This document shows positions 52,588 to 61,900 of a stretch of 64,000 nucleotides of DNA, one piece after another. This DNA comes from Prevotella sp. tc2-28 (GTDB lineage Bacteria > Bacteroidota > Bacteroidia > Bacteroidales > Bacteroidaceae). The notes under the pieces were generated by a model. The model was not told the origin of the DNA, made no database searches, and saw nothing but the letters and a program-made list of their open reading frames with translations. Made by a program: the position numbers and the translations under genes. Within the stretch, counting starts at the first letter, position 1. Each line of letters starts with the position of its first letter. The DNA is taken from positions 1-64,000 of the forward strand of contig NZ_FNRE01000008.1 of assembly GCF_900107705.1 (NCBI RefSeq), in the 5' to 3' direction.

Positions 52588-55500
52588 ATGATTCCGCGTA
52601 TGATGACACAAAGACCATTCAATATGCACGTTGGTATCTATACCAAAACCCTGTGTGATGACCTCCGTAAAGGCTTGCTCATCACTCTCACCCTATTGTT
52701 TGTATGCCCTGGTGTGTGGGGAGCAAATGTTAATGTTTCACAGGCATCCAATTTTGGAACGCTAAGTAGCGGTTATTACACTTTGACAAGTGGGAATACA
52801 TATACGTTACAAGAGGACATTAACCTAGAGGGTTATCTGTATATAGGATCCGGTAAAACCGTTACCATAGACCTAAACGGCCATACACTTCGCCGTAATT
52901 TGGACAGTCCAATAGCAAACGGAAATGTAATTAGTAACTCGGGTACACTAACCATTCAAGACTCAGATGCTGGGGAAACAGGTACAATCACAGGGGGAAA
53001 CAAAAATTCAGGCAATGGAGGATGTATAATAAATCAAGGAGGTGGCCAGTTAATTCTTAAAGGAGGTACTATCACTGGAAATCAGACCACTGGCAACGGT
53101 GCAGGAGTCTATGTGTCGAGCTCATCAACTATTACTATGAGCGGGAATGTAAGGATTACTGGAAACACAACAGGAGGGAATCCAAGTAACTTATACATAG
53201 ATAGTTCGTCTAGCCTAATCACAATTGGCGAAGGAGGTTTGACCTGTAGTGATGGCAGTATTGGTTTTAGCAGGCCATCAGTAGGAGTCATTACAAAAGA
53301 AGCCACTTTAGCTAACAATTATCTAAAATTCTTTTCCGACAATCCCAATTACGTGATAGGCAAAGCTGGTAGTACTGACTATAATGCCAAGCTGATGACG
53401 CAATGGGATGTTTTGCAAGAGCAATTGACAGCTGGTGGCGAGGTCACATTAAACCAAGATTATACCGCCATTAGCGGTGACGGTCCTCTTTCCGTCACTG
53501 GTACTGTGACCATCGACCTCAATGGATTCACTATCAATCGTGGACTGAGCAGTAGTGCCACTACCAATGGGAACGTGATAACGGTAACAAGCACAGGTAA
53601 CCTGACTATCAAGGACACAAGCACTGGAGGCAAGATTACTGGCGGCTTTAACAGCGGAAATGGTGGTGGAATCATCAACCAAGGAACGCTGGCAATTGAG
53701 GGAGGAACTATCACTGGTAACAAGTCAACAGGCAATGGCGCTGGAATCTATCACAACGGCACGTCTCTGACCATGATAGGCGCTCCCACCATCACGGGAA
53801 ACGCCAAAAGCAGTGCCGCAAACAATGTTTATCTGACAACAGGTAAAACTATCGCCATTGGCGCTGGAGGTTTGACTACGGGTGCAAGCATTGGCGTTAC
53901 CTTGCAGTCTGTAAAAGGAACCTTCACTACGGGAGCTACAAGTGCCGTTAATACCTATTTCTCTTCTGATGACGCCAGACTCCAAGTTGTTGCTGATGGT
54001 AATAATGCCAAGTTACAAACACCTTGGGATGCATTACAGACGCTGTTAGATGGTAGTAGCACGGTTACATTGACTCAAACATACAACGCTATCTCCGGGC
54101 TTGACGGCCCTCTAGTTGTAAATAATAATGTGACACTTAATCTTGCCACATTTGATATTAACAGAAATCTGACCAGTGCAGCCACGAATGGTTATGTTAT
54201 CAAGGTGGAAAGCGGAAAGACGTTGACCATCCAAGGAACGACAGGACAAATCAGAGGCGGCTATAACAATGGTAATGGTGGCGGTATCTACAACGCTGGT
54301 ACTGTTGATTTGCAAGGAGGTGTTATCACTGGCAATAAAGTGACGGCAAATAACAATGGTGCTGGTATCTATAATGCAGGCACACTAAAGATGCAGGGTG
54401 CCCCACAAGTGACAAGTAATACCATCAATAATACCACTACAAATAATAATGTATATTTACCTAGCACTAAGCTAATTGATGTTTCCACCCCATTGACAGC
54501 TGGAGCTTCTATTGGCGTTACCTTGCAATCTGTAAAAGGAACCTTCACAACGGGAGCGACAAGTGCAGTTAATACCTATTTCTCTTCTGATGACACTAGA
54601 CTCCAAGTAGTCGCTGATGGCGATAATGCCAAGTTACAGACTGAATGGGACTTTTTGCAAAACCAGTTGAATGCAGGAGATTACACCTTAACTAAGAGTT
54701 ACGTAGCCATTCCTGGCATTGACGGACCACTGACAGTTACTGGCACCCTGACACTTAATCTTGCCACATATACCATTGACCGCAAACTGACTGGTGCCAT
54801 AGACAATGGTTATGTTATCCACAATAGTGGTACTCTGACCATCACTGGTACAGGAACCATCAAAGGTGGCTATAACAATGGTAATGGTGGCGGCATCTAC
54901 AACGCAGGTACACTACATCTTAATGGCGGAAATGTCACAGGGAATTATGTATCCTTAGAAAAGAACGGAGCGGGTATCTATAACGAGGGTACACTGACAC
55001 TGGCTGGTTCAGCAAATGTAAATAACAATAAAATAGGTGGCTCCTCTGGAACAAAGAATAACGTCTACCTCTTGGCTGGTCAAACAATCGACATCACTGC
55101 AGCATTGACAGGAACAACAGGTATCACCCATGCAGACGGACATGCAGTATTCACGACAAGCCTTAGTGGAAATGGCACAGCAAATAATTTCTCTGCAGAT
55201 ATCAACAGTTATGGTATCGGCCTTGACGCTGCGGGTAATGCTATTGTAGGACAGTCATATTCGATCACAACATCATCATCAGATTATGGAAGTATTGCTG
55301 TCAATTCATCTGCTGTGGAAGGTGAAGTCCTTAATGTGACTTTAACCCCCACTACCAATTATACGACTACATCTCTTATTTATTCATATAACAGCACTGA
55401 CAACCCGGTCAGTTTCCCAAGAGAATCAGATACCTTCACAATGCCTGCCTATCCCGTTACGATATCTGCAACATTCAATAGAGGAGGCTATTGCGGTGAC

Positions 55501-57144
55501 CCCAGCGTAAATGGTGGAAATGATGTAAAGTGGTACATCAACAGCAGCACTCTATATATCATTGCTGATGGTAATAAAGCGATGAACTCATACTCGCAAA
55601 ACGATGTACCTTGGAAAACCCCCTCATTTACAGCGGTAACTTTGGATAACGATTTAACATCAATAAGTCCATATGCTTTCTATGGCAAAATCATCAGTAC
55701 CATTAATATTCCAGCCTCGGTAACGACCATTGGAACATTTGCCTTTGGTAATTGCACCAGTCTAACGGCAATCACGGTAGAAGGATCAAACTTCTCATCA
55801 GAAAATGGAGTTCTATATAATAATGATAAGACAACCCTGATATGCTACCCTGCTGGAAAGATGGATGAAGGATATACGCTACTCGAATCCGTGACCAGCA
55901 TCACTGAGGGTGCTTTTGCCTATAACACCTATCTTACGACCATCGATGTAGCTTCCGAAACTAATTTCAAGGCCCCAGGGGGTGTATTATACAATAGTGC
56001 ATTAACACATCTTTATTGCTACCCAGCTAATAAGGCAGGCGATTCATATACCGTTGCAAGCACAGTAACCAATATTATGCCATACGCATTCCATAGTAAC
56101 AGAAACCTAACAGAACTCTACGTACTTGCCGAATCACCACTTACCGTTGGTGGTACTGCTATGTTTGGCAATTCCTTCCACAACTTCCGTATATGGGTTA
56201 AAGAAGGACATGGTAATGACTACAAAACAGCAGCATATTGGAGTGACTATGCCGGACAAATCTTCGAAATGACACTAACAAGTGCCGTCATCACACTAAC
56301 AAGTGATGAGGATGAGTATGACTACACCGGCCCTGCTGCTCCTTATCCTGCTGAAGCTACGGTCAAACCTACCGTTGTAAGTGTGAAAGTAGCAGGAATA
56401 AGCCTGCGAGCAGAAGACTATACCGTTTCGTGGACTAACAATTATACTGCACGCACAGGTACTGTTACCATAACTCCTTCAGGAGAGTACAGTGGTTCCA
56501 ACGCATCTATAGATTTTGACATCACCAGAAAGGTTGTCATTAGTGTTGCTACAGGACATTATTCTACCTATTACAACTCCGACGCAGTTCCTTTGACGGT
56601 TCCTTACGGGCTGCAAGCCTATAAGGTAACAAAGGTTGACTTTGGAAAAGGTACGACAACGATTGAAGCAATTGGATATCTTCCAGCCGGCACTCCGGTC
56701 CTGCTACATGCATCAAGCGGGACTTGCAATGGCACTTATCACTTGAAAAAGACAACAGGCGACGTACCAGGTGATTGTTCAGAAAATTATATCGGTAAGG
56801 GAGAAAGTGACGCAAGAGACTATGGTTCATTGCTGACAGACAATACTGCCATCTATGTACTGCGAAATGATAAATTCTACAGAGCCTATGAAAGTGGCAA
56901 TCAGCTACCAGCTAATCGCTGCTATATCGCCAAGCCAGCAGCTGCATCCTCGCCTGCTGCTCCACCCACGTTAACTATAGGTTTCGGAGGTGGTGACGTA
57001 ACAAGCATCAATATGATTGAGGATGAAAACAACGGTGCGAACGGAACAGGAAACTGGTACACCTTGGATGGACGTAAGCTGCAAAGCCAGCCTACGAAGA
57101 AAGGCATCTATATAAGAGACGGAAAAAAAGTGATTATAAAATAA
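52588..57144 (+). CDS. large exported protein: beta-helix repeats, BspA-like leucine-rich repeats, C-terminal tag
   Basis: 1518 aa from ATG 52588 (ATG 52600 is also possible). A GTG at 52573 lies in the -7 box and is excluded. A signal peptide (to about VWGA) is followed by four repeats of about 200 aa, each with NGNVI-type and NGGGIYNAG-type turns that predict a right-handed beta-helix. BspA-type LRR_5 repeats follow (about residues 1020-1190, SLTAITVEG, VLYNNDKTTLICYPAG). Then come an Ig-like YDYTG module, a Prevotella-type domain and the tag WYTLDGRKL ... GIYIRDGKKVIIK. Probably a surface adhesin or glycan-binding protein. First gene of a three-gene operon. Confidence 0.85.
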   Translation: MIPRMMTQRPFNMHVGIYTKTLCDDLRKGLLITLTLLFVCPGVWGANVNVSQASNFGTLSSGYYTLTSGNTYTLQEDINLEGYLYIGSGKTVTIDLNGHTLRRNLDSPIANGNVISNSGTLTIQDSDAGETGTITGGNKNSGNGGCIINQGGGQLILKGGTITGNQTTGNGAGVYVSSSSTITMSGNVRITGNTTGGNPSNLYIDSSSSLITIGEGGLTCSDGSIGFSRPSVGVITKEATLANNYLKFFSDNPNYVIGKAGSTDYNAKLMTQWDVLQEQLTAGGEVTLNQDYTAISGDGPLSVTGTVTIDLNGFTINRGLSSSATTNGNVITVTSTGNLTIKDTSTGGKITGGFNSGNGGGIINQGTLAIEGGTITGNKSTGNGAGIYHNGTSLTMIGAPTITGNAKSSAANNVYLTTGKTIAIGAGGLTTGASIGVTLQSVKGTFTTGATSAVNTYFSSDDARLQVVADGNNAKLQTPWDALQTLLDGSSTVTLTQTYNAISGLDGPLVVNNNVTLNLATFDINRNLTSAATNGYVIKVESGKTLTIQGTTGQIRGGYNNGNGGGIYNAGTVDLQGGVITGNKVTANNNGAGIYNAGTLKMQGAPQVTSNTINNTTTNNNVYLPSTKLIDVSTPLTAGASIGVTLQSVKGTFTTGATSAVNTYFSSDDTRLQVVADGDNAKLQTEWDFLQNQLNAGDYTLTKSYVAIPGIDGPLTVTGTLTLNLATYTIDRKLTGAIDNGYVIHNSGTLTITGTGTIKGGYNNGNGGGIYNAGTLHLNGGNVTGNYVSLEKNGAGIYNEGTLTLAGSANVNNNKIGGSSGTKNNVYLLAGQTIDITAALTGTTGITHADGHAVFTTSLSGNGTANNFSADINSYGIGLDAAGNAIVGQSYSITTSSSDYGSIAVNSSAVEGEVLNVTLTPTTNYTTTSLIYSYNSTDNPVSFPRESDTFTMPAYPVTISATFNRGGYCGDPSVNGGNDVKWYINSSTLYIIADGNKAMNSYSQNDVPWKTPSFTAVTLDNDLTSISPYAFYGKIISTINIPASVTTIGTFAFGNCTSLTAITVEGSNFSSENGVLYNNDKTTLICYPAGKMDEGYTLLESVTSITEGAFAYNTYLTTIDVASETNFKAPGGVLYNSALTHLYCYPANKAGDSYTVASTVTNIMPYAFHSNRNLTELYVLAESPLTVGGTAMFGNSFHNFRIWVKEGHGNDYKTAAYWSDYAGQIFEMTLTSAVITLTSDEDEYDYTGPAAPYPAEATVKPTVVSVKVAGISLRAEDYTVSWTNNYTARTGTVTITPSGEYSGSNASIDFDITRKVVISVATGHYSTYYNSDAVPLTVPYGLQAYKVTKVDFGKGTTTIEAIGYLPAGTPVLLHASSGTCNGTYHLKKTTGDVPGDCSENYIGKGESDARDYGSLLTDNTAIYVLRNDKFYRAYESGNQLPANRCYIAKPAAASSPAAPPTLTIGFGGGDVTSINMIEDENNGANGTGNWYTLDGRKLQSQPTKKGIYIRDGKKVIIK
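53890..54019 (+). repeat. 130-bp internal DNA repeat, copy 1
   Basis: Matches 54511-54640 with about 11 differences in 130 bp, an offset of 621 nt (207 codons). Flanking parts of the same beta-helix units are more diverged, so this block has been duplicated recently or kept alike by gene conversion. Confidence 0.85.
54511..54640 (+). repeat. 130-bp internal DNA repeat, copy 2
   Basis: Second copy of 53890-54019 in the next beta-helix unit, encoding SIGVTLQSVKGTFTTGATSA and the following residues. Both copies are in the same frame. Confidence 0.85.
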
Positions 57145-57156
57145 ATTAAGGAGGAC

Positions 57157-58929
57157 ATGACTATGAACAAGATACAAAGAATAGTATTCACAATGGCCTG
57201 CCTCCTGACATCTTTGGGAGGATATAGCTATAAGATTGTTTCAATGGGCTCTTATCCTGTAGACAAATGTACCGTTACGGCTACGTATAATAGTAATAAC
57301 GTTATTGCAGGCACAACAGACATCCCAGCCAGCAACAGTAATAACGTCACGATACATATATCGAATATAACCCCAGGCTATTATCTTGACAGAATTGAAT
57401 ATGAATATGTAACAGACCTGGGGCAGGCAGAGGCGCCAAGGCGTGCTAGTGGTCCTGGCATCCAGACGAAAGATACCATCCCTCACAATAGTTCTCATAT
57501 TACACATTATGCAGGTGACTATGGCCTTGCCATGCCAGCTTCAGATATCATTATAACAGCGATATTGCAGGAATGTACATCCATCAGCACATATAGCCTA
57601 ACGCTTGACGGGACAGCCACCAGTCTGGTATATAATGGTGCAGACCATACCGTAACGCTGAAGAATGGCGGGACAACTCTGGTAAAAGGAACTGATTACA
57701 CCGTCACCACTGGTAATAATACATACAAGGATGTTTTCAGTTCATCTATTACGGTAACAGGATGTGGAATATACAAGGATACAAGAACACAGGCCCTTAG
57801 TATTACAGAAGCGCCTTTGACTATCACGGCAGACAATAAGAGCAGGGATTATCTTGATGAAAACCCAACGTTTACCACTACCATTACGGGATTTGTCGGA
57901 GACGAAACTGTTAGCGCACTCACTACACCACCCTCTTGCGCCACGATGGCAACAGCCTCATCACCTATAGGGAGCTATACCATCACGCCCTCAGGAGCAG
58001 TTGCGATCAACTATAGTTTCAATTACGTGGGAGGAACTTTGACTATCAATCAAAGAAATATCGGTAGTACATCGACAAAAGGACAAGCTGTCATATCCTT
58101 GTCTGGATCTGGTTTTGATACATCTGACAATTATTTCAACTACAATGGTAATGTGCAGACACCCACTGTAGCTGTGTCATATAATAGCAGCCCTCTCTCA
58201 GAAGGTCCAACTAATGATTACACACTGACGACTACTGGACATTATACCAATGCTTTAGATTTGTCAAAGCCTGATATCTATACTGTCACAGTTACCTTCT
58301 TGGGCAACTACACCGGAACCAAGACTGCAACCTATCAGATTCGCCCGAGATTACAGTTGAAAGATGATGACCCCTATCGATGGGAGGCTTATTATAATAC
58401 CGAAGCCTATAACATGAAAGTGCCAACAGGTGTTCAGGCTTGGGTTGTGAATGGTTTTAACACCACTGCTGTCGAACTTACTGGAAAAGAAGTTATAAAG
58501 AAACAGACCCCCATGTTGCTCTTTAGGGAAGGAAGCACAAAGACATTCTATCCAGAACTGACTGCAGAGACACCGACATGGACGGGAGGAGCCTATTTAA
58601 AGTATTGTGATTCACCATGGTATTTAACTACGGATCCAAATATCCAAAACGGAAATACAAAGATATGTATCTTGGTACGTGACAATTTTGTGCGTACAGT
58701 AAGTGGTACGCTGGCAGCAGGGAAATGCTACTTAGACTTAAGTGGCACAACATACTTTGGTGCTCCCTTGCGCTTAGACATAACACCGACAAGCATTGAT
58801 ACCCCAGAAAAGACGCTTAACGACATGAATAACGGGAAATGGTACACCCTGGATGGTCGCCAGATACAAGGCGTGCCCACCCAGAAAGGTATATATATTG
58901 TGAACGGAAAGAAGATTATTATTAAATAA
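57157..58929 (+). CDS. exported protein with Ig-like MBG-type modules and C-terminal tag
   Basis: 590 aa. ATG 57157 or 57163 is followed by a signal peptide (MNKIQRIVFTMACLLTSLGGYS). An N-terminal domain like that of the next gene is followed by modules of about 80 aa with YNGADHTVTLKNG, YTVTTGNNTY and GGTLTINQR patterns, as in MBG/YDG-type bacterial Ig-like domains. A conserved C-terminal region and the tag WYTLDGRQIQG ... GIYIVNGKKIIIK end it. It lies 12 bp after the beta-helix gene and 13 bp before the third gene. Role as a surface protein is inferred. Confidence 0.82.
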   Translation: MTMNKIQRIVFTMACLLTSLGGYSYKIVSMGSYPVDKCTVTATYNSNNVIAGTTDIPASNSNNVTIHISNITPGYYLDRIEYEYVTDLGQAEAPRRASGPGIQTKDTIPHNSSHITHYAGDYGLAMPASDIIITAILQECTSISTYSLTLDGTATSLVYNGADHTVTLKNGGTTLVKGTDYTVTTGNNTYKDVFSSSITVTGCGIYKDTRTQALSITEAPLTITADNKSRDYLDENPTFTTTITGFVGDETVSALTTPPSCATMATASSPIGSYTITPSGAVAINYSFNYVGGTLTINQRNIGSTSTKGQAVISLSGSGFDTSDNYFNYNGNVQTPTVAVSYNSSPLSEGPTNDYTLTTTGHYTNALDLSKPDIYTVTVTFLGNYTGTKTATYQIRPRLQLKDDDPYRWEAYYNTEAYNMKVPTGVQAWVVNGFNTTAVELTGKEVIKKQTPMLLFREGSTKTFYPELTAETPTWTGGAYLKYCDSPWYLTTDPNIQNGNTKICILVRDNFVRTVSGTLAAGKCYLDLSGTTYFGAPLRLDITPTSIDTPEKTLNDMNNGKWYTLDGRQIQGVPTQKGIYIVNGKKIIIK

Positions 58930-58942
58930 GGTATAGGAAAAA

Positions 58943-61900
58943 ATGAAGAATATGAATAAGATACATTACATTCTGTTTACATTAGCAGCACTACTTGTGT
59001 CCACCTCAACATGGGCAGCAGGTAAGGTGACGTTTAAGACCTATTCCGGTCCTAAAATAACTGCGAAATACAGTGCAACCGGGAACACTATTGTTGAAAC
59101 AGCAACTGATGGAGCAACTTCTGATATCACTTCAGTTAATGAGGTTACGACAGGTGCACTTGTGACGCTAACCATTGCTGCCAGCGATACAAAATATCTT
59201 TCTGGCTTGACGATACAGGCCGTTGTTGATGCTGGCGCTGCTGCACCAAGACGAGCACTTGAGATTGTGAATACCATTTCTTATACGACAAAGACGAAAT
59301 ACGTTTCCTATGAGTTCGTTATGCCTAACTATGATGTTTGGATTACCCCGACGTTTGCGGATAGGAAAAACATCAGTAGTGGTACTTATGAAGCAACTAT
59401 AACCCTTGCTGAATCGAGCCACGTCTACGACTGGTTGGCACACACGCCTGCTATTAGCAGTGTCACCATAAGTAGTGGTTCCGTCACTCTTACAGAAGGT
59501 ACGGATTATACCGTAAGTGGCATTTCTGCTCAAACAGAAGCTGGTTCCTACCCTATCACCATTACTGGTAAGGGGGAATACAAAGGTACTAAGACTGTTA
59601 ATTATAATATTACTCAACGTTCCATCAGTGATGCAAGTGTACAGTTTTCGCCAACCAGTTTTGTATATAACCACCAAAATCAGGCTCCCGCTGCAAATAC
59701 AGTACAAGTTTATCTGCAGGGACAGCATTTAACGTTGAATACTGATTACAATAATGTAACCATTCCCACCTCACAAGATGCAAATACATATACGATATCA
59801 GTTAATGGTAGAGGTAACTTCAATGGTACAGCCAGCAACACCTATACCATCACAAAAATGCCAATTTCAAATTGTACGTTTACTGGCAGCACGTCCTTTA
59901 CTTATAATGGAGATGTACAAACACCGACAATTACATTGAATGATGGCGTGGATAATCTGACAGAGAATACCCATTACACCATAACACACAGTAAACATGA
60001 AGAGGGGCTTCCGGAAAATAATGCAAGTAAAGATGTCGGCACCTATACCATGACATTTACTGCCAAAGAAGGAACGAACTATTCTGGTTCAAAAGAAATA
60101 ACCTATTCTATTAATAGTGCTGGTTTCGCCATTACTGCTATTGCCGACCAAACCTATACAGGTGCAGAAATCACACCAACAGTTGAGGTAAAAGACGGAA
60201 CAAATGTACTTACATTTGGCACCCACTATGATGTCGTTTATAGCAATAACATCAATGTAGGTACGGCAAGAGTCAGTGTGGTTGGACTCAATTCGTATAA
60301 TGGCAAATTTGGTGAGGTGACCTTTAGCATCAATGCAAAGGACATTACAAGTAATGCCAATATTACAATTGCATTAGGTTCAGAGACACTCACTTATAAT
60401 GGCAACAAACAACGGCCTACTGTAACAGTGAGGGATAAAGATAGGGCCACAGGTGACGGACTTTTATTAACAGAAGGTATAGACTATACCCTTAGTGACG
60501 GGGTTGTTAATGCAGGAACAACACATAAAGTCACGGTTACAGGTAAAGGCAATTATACAGGTTCGAAAGTATCCGGTAATTACACTATTGGTACTCTCAA
60601 TATGACATCTACCAATACGATAGTCACCCTAGAGTATAACAGTACTGTCTTTAATGGAAGCGAACAGAAACCCCAAATTGAGAGGGTAACGGTGAATGGT
60701 ATTCAGTTGACGGAAACTACTGACTATACAGTTTCGTATCCAACAACAGGCTCAGACTACACCAATCAGGGTACGAAGACGATTACTATTTCTGGAACAG
60801 TAAACTTTGCTGGTTCGAAAGATGTAACATACAAGATTACGCAGAAGCCTCTGACCAGTGATATGATTACGCTGAGCAGTAGTAATCCAACAACAGACCC
60901 GTTTGTAAATAACAGTTTTACCTATAATGGTTCTGCTCATGTTCCTGATGTAGCAGTGAGTGATATACCAACAGGACATACATCGTCTATCATTACTGGA
61001 GATGACTATACTGTCACCAATGACGGTGGAACGGCAGTAGGTGTTTATTATGTGACGGTTGCGGCAAAAACAGCAGGAAACTATTCTGGTACCATTAAGG
61101 TGCCATATAGCATTGTATCAGATAATTCAGAAACGGGTGTCACTGTCACTTGGACGGAAGCAGCTACCGATATCATCTATACGGGTAATCCTATTACTCT
61201 CCATCTCACGGTTAAAAAAGGAGAAAACACGACACTGACTGCTGGTACTGACTATGAGTTTGCCTACAATAACAACATCAACGTAGGCGAGGCCACCATT
61301 ACCATCTTAGGTAAGGGTAATTATCACTTTGTAAAGTACGCAAAGTTCAACATTCTTCGACGTCCGCTGACAGCAGCGATGGTGTCATTGTCGGCAAACA
61401 ACTTCACCTTTAACGGCAGTGCCCAGAAGCCAACCATTACAGTAACGTATAATGGTGTACGAACGGAAGGTTTAGACTACACACTGGTTAATGAAGGAAC
61501 TACGGATGTAGGCACAGGTTATTACGAAGTAACAGGTATCGGAAACTTCTCAGGAACGTTGAAGTCAAGCGAAACAGGAATGTCAGAAAAGAGATATACC
61601 ATCTCTGCGCTCGATATTTCCCCTAATTCAGAGCAGGTAAGCAAAGTGAAGATCTTCCTCTATCCATTGCCAAATGCTGTCTATGACGGCACAGACAAAG
61701 AACCTGGCGTTCAGAAAGTGGTGATTACACTGACAAACAACACCCAATTGACATTAACTTCTGGATATACTTTCAGTTACAGTAATAATAAGGATGCAAG
61801 TACAACGGCTCCAACAGTTACAATTGGCGGAGCCAACTTTGGTACAACAACTGCATCTACCACTTTCACTATCTTACCCAAGCCACTGGCTGACGATATG

